From Flavimobilis sp052324925 (GTDB lineage: Bacteria > Actinomycetota > Actinomycetes > Actinomycetales > Cellulomonadaceae), in assembly GCA_052324925.1 (NCBI GenBank), contig JBQPRE010000004.1: 64,000 nt of DNA; one strand, given 5' to 3'. Positions 25,809-34,639 of the stretch are shown here, one piece after another. A model generated the notes under the pieces. It worked only from the letters and a program-made list of their open reading frames with translations, was not told the DNA's origin and ran no database searches. The stretch's first letter is position 1. Each line of letters opens with the position of its first letter. Position numbers and translations under genes: made by a program.

Positions 25809-26819
25809 ATGGCCGCACGTACGACGTCCCGCAGCTCCCGCCCCGCCGCTGGCATGTCGTGGGACGAGGTTGAGCTTGCTCCCGTCGTCCTCGTGCACGG
25901 GGCCGAGCACGTGCTCGTGGAGCGTGCGGTGCAGCGTCTACGCGGCCTCGCGCGGGAGGCCCAGCCCGAGGTCGAGGTCGTCGAGATCGAGGCGTCGACG
26001 TACCAGTCGGGCTTCCTCGCGGTCGAGACGAGCCCGTCGCTCTTCGCGGAGCACCGCCTTGTCGTCGTGCGGGGGGCCGAGTCCCTCACAGACGCGCTCA
26101 TGACGGACGTGCTCGCGTACCTTGCGGCACCCGCGTCGGACGTCTGGCTCGTGATCGAGCATCGTGGCGGCCAGCGCGGCAAGAAGCTGCTCGACGGCCT
26201 GCGCGCGGCGGGCGTCCCTGTCGTCGCGTGCGAGCCCGTCAAGAAGGACTCCGAGAAGGCATCGTTCGTCAGCAGCGAGTTCCGGCGCGGCGGCCGCCGG
26301 GTCGAGGCTGGAGCAGTACGGGCCTTGGTCGAGGCGCTCGGGGCCGACCTGCGCGAGCTCGCGTCCGCGTGCGAGCAGCTCATGGCTGACACGACGGGAA
26401 CGATTACCGAGGCCACGGTGGGGACGTACTACGGTGGCCGCGTCGAGGCCACGGGCTTCCGCGTCGCCGACGCCGCGGTCGCTGGTCAGCGCGCTCAGGC
26501 CGTCGCCCTGCTACGGCACGCGATCGCGACGGGCGTCGACCCGGTCCCGATCGTGGCGGTCCTCGCGCTCAAGCTGCGCCAGCTCGCCAAGGTCGCGGCC
26601 ATGCGTGGCCGCGGTGGCGTGAGCGCCTCCGAGCTCGGGCTCGCCCCCTGGCAGGTCGACCGCGCACGCAAGGATCTCCAACGATGGACCCCTGACGGCC
26701 TCGCGGCGGCCATCACCGCGGTCGCTGACGCCGACGCCGAGGTCAAGGGGCAGGGCCGCGACCCCGTCTTCGCGGTCGAGCGGGCCGTCTTGCGCATCTG
26801 CGCCGCGACGCGCGCCTGA
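25809..26819 (+). CDS. holA: DNA polymerase III delta subunit
   Basis: Clamp-loader subunit that opens the sliding clamp; 336 residues. The ATG at 25809 is 3 nt after comEC. Shows the HolA AAA+-like fold without Walker motifs: VVLVHGAEHVLVERAV at the N terminus, a VEIEASTYQSG strand region, SLFAEHRLVVVRGAE, VWLVIEHRGGQRGKK, FVSSEFRRGGRR, and the C-terminal collar with ALLRHAIATGVDPVPIV and LKLRQLAKVAAM. The order comEA-comEC-holA-rpsT (rpsT on the other strand) is typical of actinobacteria and supports the call. Confidence 0.95.
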   Translation: MAARTTSRSSRPAAGMSWDEVELAPVVLVHGAEHVLVERAVQRLRGLAREAQPEVEVVEIEASTYQSGFLAVETSPSLFAEHRLVVVRGAESLTDALMTDVLAYLAAPASDVWLVIEHRGGQRGKKLLDGLRAAGVPVVACEPVKKDSEKASFVSSEFRRGGRRVEAGAVRALVEALGADLRELASACEQLMADTTGTITEATVGTYYGGRVEATGFRVADAAVAGQRAQAVALLRHAIATGVDPVPIVAVLALKLRQLAKVAAMRGRGGVSASELGLAPWQVDRARKDLQRWTPDGLAAAITAVADADAEVKGQGRDPVFAVERAVLRICAATRA

Positions 26820-26912
26820 TCCGTCCGCGTCGGCGCCGCGACGCGCTCCCGACGCTCGACGGGCCGCGCGCCGTCGGCGCCTGACCGCGCGCGTCGTCGG
26901 AGCATGACGAAA

Positions 26913-26940
26913 GCGCCGCACCCCGTGAGGGATGCGGCGC
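26913..26940. terminator. Bidirectional terminator between holA and rpsT
   Basis: gcgccgca (26913-26920) pairs with tgcggcgc (26933-26940); CCC/GGG extends the stem with one bulged A, leaving a loop of about 5 nt. Read on the minus strand it is followed by TTTCGT, so it mainly serves rpsT. Confidence 0.8.
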
Positions 26941-26981
26941 CTTCGACGTTCACGTGTCGGTGCCGAGGCACCGCAGACGCG

Positions 26982-27242
26982 TCAGAGAGCGTTGACCGCC
27001 TTGGCAAGAGCCGACTTGCGGTTGGCAGCCTGGTTGAGGTGGATGACACCCTTCGAGACAGCCTTGTCCAGCTTCTTCGACGCAGCGACGAGGGCGGCCA
27101 CAGCGGCCTCCTTGTCGCCAGCCGCCACAGCCTCGCGAACCTTGCGGGTGAAGGTACGGAGCTCAGCCTTGACAGCCTTGTTACGCAGGCGCGCCTTTTC
27201 GTTGGTGCGGATGCGCTTGATCTGGGACTTGATGTTCGCCAC
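26982..27242 (-). CDS. rpsT: 30S ribosomal protein S20
   Basis: Primary 16S rRNA-binding protein, 86 residues, the normal length. GTG start at 27242 gives VANIKSQIKRIRTNEKARLR, aligned with the usual MANIKSQIKR start; the remainder is Lys/Ala-rich helix ending AKAVNAL. Monocistronic: it is flanked by a terminator and by a 245-bp region (27243-27487) carrying only its presumed promoter and leader. S20 is often autoregulated at translation and the non-AUG start fits that, but no regulatory structure was proved. Confidence 0.98.
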   Translation of the reverse strand: MANIKSQIKRIRTNEKARLRNKAVKAELRTFTRKVREAVAAGDKEAAVAALVAASKKLDKAVSKGVIHLNQAANRKSALAKAVNAL

Positions 27243-27381
27243 GTGTGGACTTTCTGGTGTGTTCGCCCGAGGGCGAGCGGATAGGTCGTAGAGAGCGGCT
27301 CCGACGCCGGGACTGGGGTGGGGAACCCGTGGTGAGGCGCCAGAACGGTGCCCGCCGACCTGGGCGGACACGCAAAGGTCG

Positions 27382-27411
27382 ACATTACCAGTGGAATGGG
27401 CCCGCGGTCGA
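27382..27411 (-). promoter_or_regulatory. Possible rpsT promoter
   Basis: On the minus strand TCGACC (27411-27406), 18 nt, then TAATGT (27387-27382) fit a weak -35 and good -10. It would give a leader of about 130 nt before the GTG. The rest of 27243-27487 shows nothing else recognisable. Confidence 0.3.
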
Positions 27412-27487
27412 GGTTGACATCACGTGGCGCGCGGCACGTCGACGAACGTCGCGCCGCCGGTCTGGGAACGGGGCTGACGCCTGCGCG

Positions 27488-28087
27488 TCAGAGCAGGCCG
27501 ACGACGTCATTGAAGAGCGCCCGGTCCATGATCGCGCCCTCGCGCCGCACCGCGGCGGGGTCGAGGCGCACCACGCGGTCGAGCCGGACCTCGGAGTCGC
27601 GACCGCGCGGGTCCCACGGACCTGACCCGATGTCCATCCAGCGCGGGCCGTCTCCGCGCTGTCTGCGGCTGTGGTCCTTGCTCGTGAGCATGAGCCCGAG
27701 CAGCCAGTCGCCGTCGTGCCCGACGACGAGGACGGGCCGATCCTTGCCCTGGGTGAAGTCCTCCTCGTAGGGGACCCACGTCCACACGATCTCACCGGGG
27801 TCTGCGTCGCCGTCGAGCTCGGGGTTGTAGACGGGGACGACGCGTCCCGTGAAGTCCCCCGGGTAGCCTGCGTGGTCGTGCGCGGCTCCGTCGCCGCTGC
27901 TCGGTGTGCCGCTGCGTGTGCCCGCCGGGCCGGGTGCGTGCGGGCGCGGCGCGGACGGCGTCGGCCGGGGGCTGCGTGCGGGACCGGGAGCGTCAGCCGG
28001 GCGTGACGTCGACCTGCGTGACGTGAGGAGCGAGACGGCGACGCGCGCCGCGCGGGCAAGGACGTCCGACCAGGGGCTCGTAGGCAT
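27488..28087 (-). CDS. MazF/PemK-like protein with long disordered N terminus
   Basis: A 199-residue protein. The C-terminal half (about residues 85-199) resembles the MazF/PemK RNase fold: GRVVPVYNPELDGDADPGEI, the conserved RPVLVVG strand, and a late helix ending in FNDVVGLL. The N-terminal 80 residues are Pro/Arg/Ser-rich and look disordered. There is no adjacent antitoxin gene, so toxin function is doubtful; single copies beside lepA are widespread in actinobacteria. The ATG at 28087 has GAGG just upstream; an in-frame ATG at 28147 would lengthen it by 20 residues. It is divergent from lepA, with about 80 bp between the starts. Confidence 0.8.
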   Translation of the reverse strand: MPTSPWSDVLARAARVAVSLLTSRRSTSRPADAPGPARSPRPTPSAPRPHAPGPAGTRSGTPSSGDGAAHDHAGYPGDFTGRVVPVYNPELDGDADPGEIVWTWVPYEEDFTQGKDRPVLVVGHDGDWLLGLMLTSKDHSRRQRGDGPRWMDIGSGPWDPRGRDSEVRLDRVVRLDPAAVRREGAIMDRALFNDVVGLL

Positions 28088-28168
28088 GGCCTCAGGGTAG
28101 CGAGGTCGGGACGTGGCGCCCGGCGCACCCGGCAGGGCGGCGATCATGTCGCCCGTATCCGTGGGAGA

Positions 28169-30064
28169 ATGGGGTCCGTGACTCCGATCCCCTCCGCAGC
28201 CGAGACGGCACGTATCAGGCCCGCCGCGACCGCGCCGGAGCTCCTGCGCAACTTCTGCATCATCGCCCACATCGACCACGGCAAGTCGACGCTGGCGGAC
28301 CGCATGCTCCAGCTCACCGGCGTCGTCGAGCAGCGTGCCATGCGCGCGCAGTACCTCGACCGCATGGACATCGAGCGCGAGCGCGGCATCACGATCAAGT
28401 CCCAGGCGGTGCGTATGCCGTGGGCCCACGTCGCCGAGGACGGGGTGAGCACGCCGTACGCGCTCAACATGATCGACACCCCGGGGCACGTCGACTTCAC
28501 GTACGAGGTCTCCCGCTCGCTCGCCGCGTGCGAGGGCGCCGTCCTCCTCGTCGACGCTGCGCAGGGCATCGAGGCTCAGACTCTCGCGAACCTCTACCTC
28601 GCGATGGAGAACGAGCTCGCGATCATCCCCGTGCTCAACAAGATCGATCTTCCGGCGGCTCAGCCTGAGAAGTACGCGGAAGAGATCGCGGGTCTCGTGG
28701 GCGTCGACCCTGAGACGGTCCTCAAGGTGTCGGGCAAGACGGGCGTCGGCGTTGTCGAGCTGCTCGACCGCATCGTCGAGACCGTGCCGCCGCCCGTCGG
28801 CGACGCGGACGCGCCCGCCCGCGCCATGATCTTCGACTCGGTGTACGACACCTACCGGGGCGTCGTCACGTACGTGCGTGTCGTCGACGGCAAGCTCAAC
28901 CCGCGCGAGCGCATCTCGATGATGTCGACGCGCGCGACGCATGACCTCCTCGAGATCGGTGTCTCGGCCCCTGAGCCGCACCCGACGGACGGTCTGGGCG
29001 TCGGCGAGGTCGGCTACCTCATCACGGGCGTCAAGGATGTGCGCCAGTCGAAGGTCGGCGACACCGTGACGAACTCGGCCAAGCCCGCGACGGAGGCCCT
29101 GGGTGGGTACAGCGACCCCAAGCCGATGGTCTTCTCGGGTCTGTACCCGATCGACGGCTCGGACTACCCGATCCTTCGCGATGCGCTCGACAAGCTCAAG
29201 CTCAACGACGCCGCACTCGTCTATGAGCCTGAGACGTCGGTTGCGCTCGGCTTCGGCTTCCGCGTCGGCTACCTCGGCCTGCTCCACCTCGAGATCGTGC
29301 GCGAGCGGCTCGAGCGGGAGTTTGACCTCTCGCTCATCTCGACAGCTCCCAACGTCATCTACGACGTGACGATGGAAGACAAGTCGATCATCACGGTGAC
29401 GAACCCGAGCGAGTTCCCGGGCGGCAAGATCGGCGAGGTCCGCGAGCCGGTCGTCAAGGCGACGATCCTCGCGCCCGCGGAGTTCATCGGCGCGATCATG
29501 GAGCTGTGCCAGACGAAGCGTGGGGACCTGCAGGGCATGGACTACCTGTCCGCGGACCGCGTTGAGCTGCGCTACTTCCTCCCGCTGGCTGAGATCGTCT
29601 TCGACTTCTTCGACCAGCTGAAGTCCAAGACGCGGGGCTACGCCTCGCTCGACTACGACGTCATCGGTGAGCAGGCAGCCGAGCTCGTCAAGGTCGACAT
29701 CCTGCTCCAGGGTGAGCAGGTCGATGCGTTCAGTGCGATCGTCCACAAGGACAAGGCGTACGCGTACGGCGTCATGATGACGGGCAAGCTCAAGGAGCTC
29801 ATCCCCAGGCAGCAGTTCGAGGTGCCGATCCAGGCGGCGATCGGCGCGCGCGTGATCGCGCGCGAGACGATCCGTGCGATCCGTAAGGACGTTCTTGCCA
29901 AGTGCTACGGCGGCGACATCTCCCGTAAGCGCAAGCTGCTTGAGAAGCAGAAGGAAGGCAAGAAGCGCATGAAGACGATCGGTCGCGTCGACGTGCCTCA
30001 GGAGGCGTTCATCGCGGCGCTCTCGTCCGACGCCGCCGACCCGAAGGACAAGGCGAAGAAGTGA
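28169..30064 (+). CDS. lepA: Elongation factor 4
   Basis: Ribosomal back-translocating GTPase, 631 residues. The G domain shows AHIDHGKSTLADR, the switch II DTPGHVDFTYEVSRS and NKIDLPAA. These are followed by EF-G-like domains (FSGLYPIDGSDYPILRDAL, GFRVGYLGLLHLEIV) and the LepA-specific C-terminal domain with KCYGGDISRKRKLLEKQKEG and KKRMKTIGRVDVPQEAF. Two starts compete: ATG 28169 and GTG 28178. GGGAG at 28163-28167 sits too close to the ATG but about 10 nt from the GTG, so the GTG may be the true start. The hemW start overlaps its stop (GTGA). Confidence 0.98.
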   Translation: MGSVTPIPSAAETARIRPAATAPELLRNFCIIAHIDHGKSTLADRMLQLTGVVEQRAMRAQYLDRMDIERERGITIKSQAVRMPWAHVAEDGVSTPYALNMIDTPGHVDFTYEVSRSLAACEGAVLLVDAAQGIEAQTLANLYLAMENELAIIPVLNKIDLPAAQPEKYAEEIAGLVGVDPETVLKVSGKTGVGVVELLDRIVETVPPPVGDADAPARAMIFDSVYDTYRGVVTYVRVVDGKLNPRERISMMSTRATHDLLEIGVSAPEPHPTDGLGVGEVGYLITGVKDVRQSKVGDTVTNSAKPATEALGGYSDPKPMVFSGLYPIDGSDYPILRDALDKLKLNDAALVYEPETSVALGFGFRVGYLGLLHLEIVRERLEREFDLSLISTAPNVIYDVTMEDKSIITVTNPSEFPGGKIGEVREPVVKATILAPAEFIGAIMELCQTKRGDLQGMDYLSADRVELRYFLPLAEIVFDFFDQLKSKTRGYASLDYDVIGEQAAELVKVDILLQGEQVDAFSAIVHKDKAYAYGVMMTGKLKELIPRQQFEVPIQAAIGARVIARETIRAIRKDVLAKCYGGDISRKRKLLEKQKEGKKRMKTIGRVDVPQEAFIAALSSDAADPKDKAKK

Positions 30065-31338
30065 GTCCCGCGTTGCCCGACGGGGATCCGGCGCCGGCCG
30101 ACGGCGCGCTTCCCCGCTGGGTGGGGCCCGCTGGCGGCCCCGAGCGTGGCTTCGGCGTGTACGTCCACGTGCCGTTCTGCACGGTGCGGTGCGGGTACTG
30201 CGACTTCAACACCTACACGGCGACCGAGCTCGGCGGCGGTGCGAGCCAGGACTCGTACGCGTCGACGGCGCTCGCCGAGATCGTGCTCGGCGCGCAGGTC
30301 CTCGAGCGGGCCGGGTTGCCGAAGCGGGAGGTCGCGACGGTCTTCTTCGGTGGTGGAACCCCGACGATCCTGCCGGCGAGCGACCTCGCGCGGATTCTCG
30401 GCGGCATCAGGGACGCGTGGGGGATCGCCGACGGCGCTGAGGTCACGACGGAGGCCAACCCGGACTCGGTGAGTCCTCACTACCTCCAGACGCTCGCCGA
30501 CGCGGGCTTCACGCGCGTGTCGTTCGGCATGCAGTCAGCCGTGCCCCATGTGCTCGAGACTCTCGAGCGCACGCACGACCCGGCGCGCATCCCCGATGTC
30601 GTCGCATGGGCCCGGGACGCGGGGCTCGAGGTGTCGCTCGACCTCATCTACGGAACTCCGGGGGAGTCGCTCGACGACTGGCGCGCAAGCGTCGAGGCTG
30701 CTCTCGCCACGGGGGTCGATCATGTCTCCGCGTACGCGCTCGTCGTCGAGCCGGGGACGAAGATGGCAGTTCAGGTGCGCCGGGGCGAGCTCACGTTGCC
30801 CGACGAGGACGACCAGGCGGCCAAGTATGAGCTGGCTGACGATCTCCTGGCGGCGGCGGGCCTCGGCTGGTACGAGGTCTCGAACTGGGCCCGTCGTCGG
30901 GCTGACGGCACTCCGCTGGCGTGTCGCCACAACCTCGCGTACTGGCGCGGGGACGACTGGTGGGGCGTGGGGCCGGGCGCGCACTCGTATGTCGGCGGTC
31001 CGCTCGCCGACGACGACGGCGACGCCGTCGCTGGGGTGCGCTGGTGGAACGTCAAGCACCCGAGGCGTTACGCGACGATGCTCGCCGAGGGGGTGAGCCC
31101 GGCTGCGGGGCGTGAGCTCCTGGACGCGCCGACGGCTGCGCTCGAGCGCGTGATGCTCGGGGTGCGTCTTTCAGAGGGACTCGACCTTGCTGAGCTGTCC
31201 GCCGCGGGGCGTCGGGCTGTCGCGTCGCAGGTGGCCGCGGGCCTGCTCGACGGTCGCGCCGCGATCGCTGGGCGTGCACTGCTCACGCGCCGGGGTCGGC
31301 TGCTCGCCGACGCGGTCGTGCGCGACCTCACCGACTAG
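30061..31338 (+). CDS. hemW: HemW, radical SAM heme chaperone
   Basis: Radical-SAM protein of 425 residues related to oxygen-independent coproporphyrinogen III oxidase (HemN), now seen as a heme-trafficking factor. The 4Fe-4S motif is Cys40-x3-Cys44-x2-Cys47 (PFCTVRCGYCDFN). Next come the SAM-binding GGGTPTILPA, the EANPDSV strand and FGMQSAVPHVL. HemW lacks the extra N-terminal residues of true HemN, and here the protein begins only 36 residues before the cluster, supporting HemW. The GTG start overlaps lepA by 4 nt; the lepA-hemW pair is conserved in actinobacteria, and here hrcA follows after two intervening genes. Confidence 0.95.
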   Translation: MSPALPDGDPAPADGALPRWVGPAGGPERGFGVYVHVPFCTVRCGYCDFNTYTATELGGGASQDSYASTALAEIVLGAQVLERAGLPKREVATVFFGGGTPTILPASDLARILGGIRDAWGIADGAEVTTEANPDSVSPHYLQTLADAGFTRVSFGMQSAVPHVLETLERTHDPARIPDVVAWARDAGLEVSLDLIYGTPGESLDDWRASVEAALATGVDHVSAYALVVEPGTKMAVQVRRGELTLPDEDDQAAKYELADDLLAAAGLGWYEVSNWARRRADGTPLACRHNLAYWRGDDWWGVGPGAHSYVGGPLADDDGDAVAGVRWWNVKHPRRYATMLAEGVSPAAGRELLDAPTAALERVMLGVRLSEGLDLAELSAAGRRAVASQVAAGLLDGRAAIAGRALLTRRGRLLADAVVRDLTD

Positions 31339-31501
31339 GCCACGACCTCTCCGTCACCGGGCTGGGCTGCATCTTTGCTGCCGGACAGGTGGCAGTCATG
31401 CGACTTAGGTCACTACTGTGGGTGTCTGACGCGCACAAGCGCGCGTTCGTGCGGGCCCATGGGGAGCCCGGCGAGCTCTGCCCCGATTCGAGGAGCATCC
31501 G

Positions 31502-32449
31502 ATGTCCGACAGCAACCTCCCGCCCTACCCGGGTCCGACGCCCGGTCCCGACGGCCAGCAGCCTGCCGACGGGTCCGCTCAGCCTGGCGGTGCTTCGCCG
31601 TACGGTGCGACACCCCCTCCGCCCGCGGGGCAGCCCGGCTTCGGGGCGGCGTCTCCCGCCGACCCGTACGGCGCGCAGCAGCCCTACGGGGGACAGCAGC
31701 CGCAGCAGCCCTACGGGGGACAGCAGCCGTATGGCGGCCAGCCGCAGTACGGCGGCCAGCAGTCCTTCGGCCAGGGTCAGGGACCGATCGACGTCGGTTC
31801 CGCCTTCTCCTACGGGTGGGAGCGCTTCAAGGAGAACGCGGGCGTCTTCATCGGAGGCCTGCTCCTGTGGGGCTTTGGTCTCACGATCGTCTCGGTGGTC
31901 ATCTCCGGGATCGTCCTGGGCGGAGCGGGCGCTGCCGCGTCCTCCGACCTCACCGGCTCCGGTGTGTTCGCCGCGGGCCTCGGCATGAGCTTCTTCCTCG
32001 TCGTGGGGATCGTGCTCGTGCTCGGACTCGTCGCCCAGGCGGGCATGACGAACGCGGCCCTCGTCGTCACGCGCGGCGGACGTGCCTCGATCGCCGACTT
32101 CTTCAAGGTGCCCAACCTCGCGCAGGTGCTGCTCACCGCCGTGCTCGTCGGCCTTGCCTCCGGCCTCGTCTCGTTCACCGGCGTGGGCCCGCTCGTCGTC
32201 GGGTTCTTCGGTGTGTTCGCTCTCCACTTCGCGATCGACAAGCGCATGGGCGCGATCGACGCGATCAAGGCGAGCATCGACGTCGCGATGAAGAACGTCG
32301 GTCCTGTCATCATGCTCGTGCTCGCGGTGTACGTCGCGATGCTCGTCGGCGCGATCGCGCTCGGCGTGGGCATGCTCGTGGCGCTCCCGGTCGCGCTCAT
32401 CGCGACGGCGTTCTGCTACCGCCGTGTCGTGGGCGAGCAGCCCGCCTGA
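31502..32449 (+). CDS. Membrane protein with Pro/Gly/Gln-rich cytoplasmic N terminus
   Basis: A 315-residue integral membrane protein. The first 95 residues are low-complexity and contain near-repeats of PYGGQQP, likely disordered. From PIDVGSAFSYGWERFKENA onward there are about five or six hydrophobic segments (about 120-145, 165-190, 210-240, 265-300). This architecture resembles DUF975 or glycerophosphoryl-diester-phosphodiesterase membrane-domain proteins of actinobacteria, often of unknown function. The ATG at 31502 follows GAGGAGC. The 163-bp gap from hemW (31339-31501) shows no further gene and should hold its promoter. Regulation unknown. Confidence 0.85.
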   Translation: MSDSNLPPYPGPTPGPDGQQPADGSAQPGGASPYGATPPPPAGQPGFGAASPADPYGAQQPYGGQQPQQPYGGQQPYGGQPQYGGQQSFGQGQGPIDVGSAFSYGWERFKENAGVFIGGLLLWGFGLTIVSVVISGIVLGGAGAAASSDLTGSGVFAAGLGMSFFLVVGIVLVLGLVAQAGMTNAALVVTRGGRASIADFFKVPNLAQVLLTAVLVGLASGLVSFTGVGPLVVGFFGVFALHFAIDKRMGAIDAIKASIDVAMKNVGPVIMLVLAVYVAMLVGAIALGVGMLVALPVALIATAFCYRRVVGEQPA

Positions 32450-32467
32450 CACGTCGAACGACCCTGT

Positions 32468-32498
32468 CGGCCCGGCACCCCATGAGGGTGCCGGGCCG
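32468..32498. terminator. Terminator, 13-bp perfect stem
   Basis: cggcccggcaccc (32468-32480) pairs exactly with gggtgccgggccg (32486-32498) around CATGA. It lies between the convergent stops at 32449 and 32529. Confidence 0.9.
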
Positions 32499-32528
32499 GC
32501 GTCGTCGTGGGACCGCGAGCAGCGTGTG

Positions 32529-33392
32529 TCAGCTCTCGGGCTCGGTGACGAAGTCGATGAGCTCCTCGACTCGTCCGATGAGCTCGGGCTCGAGATCGGT
32601 CCAGGAACGCACGGTTCCCAGAATGCGCTTCCAGCCCTGCGCGACGTCAGCCTGCTCGGCGTGCGGCCAGCCGAGATGCCGCAGGATCCCCACCTTCCAC
32701 TCGACCGACCGGTCAATCTGGGGCCAGGCGTCGAGGCCGACGCGGGCCGGCTTCACCGCTTGCCACACGTCGACGTAGGGGTGCCCGACGATCTTGACGG
32801 TTCCGCGCGGAGCGCGCGCCTGCACCGCGTCGGCGATGCGCTGCTCCTTGGACCCGGGGACGAGGTGGTCGACGAGCACGCCGATGCGACGTGACCGGTC
32901 CGGCGCGAAGTCGGCGAGGTAGTCCGCGAGGTTGTCGACCCCGTCGAGCAGCTCGACGACGACGCCCTCGACGCGCAGGTCGTCGCCCCACACGCGCTCG
33001 ACGAGCTCGGCGTCGTGGCGACCCTCGACGAGGATCCGGGCGCCGCGTGCGACGCGTGCGCGGCCGCCGTGGACGGCGACCGAGCCCGAGGCCGTCCGCG
33101 CGGGCGCCTGCGGGGCGCGTGAGGTCACGGGTGCTTCGAGCCGGACGGGCTGCCCGTCGATCCAGAACCCGGGCCCGAGCGGGAACGTTCGGGTCCGTCC
33201 GCGGGAGTCCTCGAGCTCGACGACGTGCATGCCGCCGGACTTCTCGACTCGCACGACCGCGCCCACCCAGCCGGTCGTCACCTCCTCGACGACGAGGCCG
33301 CGCTCGGCGGCGACAGGTCGGGACACGGGTCGACGGCGGTGGTGGGCGGTCGGGTCGCCCCCGAGGACATTGGATCCGTAGCGGTCGTGCAC
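32529..33392 (-). CDS. DUF3097-family protein
   Basis: Actinobacterial conserved protein of 287 residues from GTG 33392; function unknown. Conserved-looking blocks: YGSNVLGGDP at the N terminus, VGAVVRVEKSGGMHVVELED, RTFPLGPGFWIDG, then a second half that resembles a Toprim-like fold (ILVEGRHDAELVERVWGDDL, RIGVLVDHLVPGSKE, VKIVGHPYVDVWQAVKP). The Glu of VEGRHD and the DHLVPGSKE segment are where Toprim metal ligands would lie. It does not resemble JetD, whose Toprim domain belongs to the Topo VI A type. It is divergent from hrcA, with about 155 bp between the starts. Confidence 0.88.
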   Translation of the reverse strand: MHDRYGSNVLGGDPTAHHRRRPVSRPVAAERGLVVEEVTTGWVGAVVRVEKSGGMHVVELEDSRGRTRTFPLGPGFWIDGQPVRLEAPVTSRAPQAPARTASGSVAVHGGRARVARGARILVEGRHDAELVERVWGDDLRVEGVVVELLDGVDNLADYLADFAPDRSRRIGVLVDHLVPGSKEQRIADAVQARAPRGTVKIVGHPYVDVWQAVKPARVGLDAWPQIDRSVEWKVGILRHLGWPHAEQADVAQGWKRILGTVRSWTDLEPELIGRVEELIDFVTEPES

Positions 33393-33452
33393 CCCGACAC
33401 CCTACGGCGGACGCGCGGGGGAGGCGGGGAGCGGCGTGTGTGGCGCGGGTCG

Positions 33453-33483
33453 CTGACGGACTGTCGGTGGTCGCGGGTAGGAT
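33453..33483 (+). promoter_or_regulatory. Probable hrcA promoter
   Basis: CTGACG (33453-33458), 19 nt, TAGGAT (33478-33483). The -10 runs straight into the CIRCE element, so HrcA bound to CIRCE would cover the transcription start. Confidence 0.5.
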
Positions 33484-33509
33484 TGGCACTCGAAGCCCGA
33501 GAGTGCGAA
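33483..33509 (+). promoter_or_regulatory. CIRCE operator for HrcA
   Basis: TTGGCACTC (33483-33491), 9 nt, GAGTGCGAA (33501-33509). The consensus is TTAGCACTC-N9-GAGTGCTAA; both core arms GCACTC/GAGTGC and the spacing are exact. It lies 37 nt before the hrcA start, implying autoregulated heat-shock control of hrcA-dnaJ. Confidence 0.93.
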
Positions 33510-33546
33510 TCGCTCCGGGGTGGAGCCAGGAGAGGGGAGGCGCACG

Positions 33547-34581
33547 ATGTCGACGTACGGAACGGCAGCTGACCGCCGCCTCGACGTGCTCCGGGCCATC
33601 GTCGAGGACTACGTCGTGACCCGCGAGCCAGTGGGTTCCCGGGTCCTCGCTGAGCGGCACCGCCTCGGCGTCTCACCCGCGACGATCCGCAACGACATGG
33701 CGGTTCTCGAGGAAGAGGGGCTCATCGCGCAGCCGCACACGTCGGCCGGGCGTGTCCCGACGGACAAGGGCTACCGCCTCTTCGTCGACCGTCTCGCCGA
33801 GGTCAAGCCGCTGTCGCAGCCCGAGCGTCGTGCGATCACGACGTTCCTCGACGGCGCCGTCGACCTCGACGACGTCATCATCCGTGCCTCGCGGCTGCTC
33901 GCTCACCTGACGCAGCAGGTCGCCGTCGTCCAGTACCCGTCGCTCAGCCGTTCGGGTCTGCGCCACATCGAGCTCGTGCCCGCCGGTCCGGCGCGGCTGC
34001 TCGTCGTCGTCATCACGGACACGGGTCGCGTCGTCCAACGCACGCTCGAGTTGGCCGCGGATGTCGACGAGGGCGCTCTCGCGACGTTGCGCGCCCGCCT
34101 CAACGCGGCCTGCCTCGGCAGGCGGCTCCCCGAGGTCACTTCGGCGCTCGCGGCCCTTCCCGAGCAGTTCGTCGCGTCCGAGCGGCCCTTGCTGCGCGAG
34201 ATCTCAGAGCTTCTCGTGCACACGCTCGGCCAGGAATCGGATGAGCGCATCGTCCTCGCGGGCACGTCGAACCTTGCCCGCACCGGGATGCGCTTCGAGC
34301 ACGCGCTCCGGCCGGTTCTCGAGGCGCTCGAGGAGGAGGTCATGCTTCTCGGCCTCCTCACGGAGATGACCGAGGACGCCTCGGGGGTCGCCGTGCGCAT
34401 CGGCCATGAGATGCCGCACGTCGGGCTCAGCGAGACGTCGGTCGTGACGACGGGGTACGGCGCCGAGGGCGACTCGGTCGCGCTCCTTGGCTCGATCGGC
34501 CCGACGCGCATGGACTATCCGCAGACGATCGCCGCGGTGCGTGCGGTCGCGCGCTACCTCACCCGCATCATCACGACGTGA
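33547..34581 (+). CDS. hrcA: Heat-inducible transcription repressor HrcA
   Basis: Repressor of class I heat-shock genes that needs GroEL to stay active; 344 residues. The ATG at 33547 is chosen because GGAGAGGGGAGG precedes it. The N-terminal winged helix has RLGVSPATIRNDMAVLEEEG and the next block PHTSAGRVPTDKGYRLFVD, both family signatures. The GAF-like and dimerisation parts follow (GLRHIELVPAGPARLLVV; C-terminal VTTGYGAEGDSVALLGSIG, then MDYPQTIAAVRAVARYL). It has its own CIRCE operator and is followed after 58 nt by dnaJ. Confidence 0.97.
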   Translation: MSTYGTAADRRLDVLRAIVEDYVVTREPVGSRVLAERHRLGVSPATIRNDMAVLEEEGLIAQPHTSAGRVPTDKGYRLFVDRLAEVKPLSQPERRAITTFLDGAVDLDDVIIRASRLLAHLTQQVAVVQYPSLSRSGLRHIELVPAGPARLLVVVITDTGRVVQRTLELAADVDEGALATLRARLNAACLGRRLPEVTSALAALPEQFVASERPLLREISELLVHTLGQESDERIVLAGTSNLARTGMRFEHALRPVLEALEEEVMLLGLLTEMTEDASGVAVRIGHEMPHVGLSETSVVTTGYGAEGDSVALLGSIGPTRMDYPQTIAAVRAVARYLTRIITT

Positions 34582-34639
34582 CCGGGTCGGCGCGAGCCGC
34601 CGCCCCTGACCGTTCCACCCACCATCAGGAAGAACCCCT

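Noticed and set aside
28088..29746. Upstream extension of the MazF-like gene opposite lepA
   Set aside because: The extension is antisense to lepA and Asp/Arg-rich without homology; the real start is near 28087.
32529..33392. DUF3097 protein considered as the missing JetD because of its Toprim-like half
   Set aside because: It lacks the JetD domain layout, is 12 kb away on the other strand, and DUF3097 is common in actinobacteria without Wadjet.
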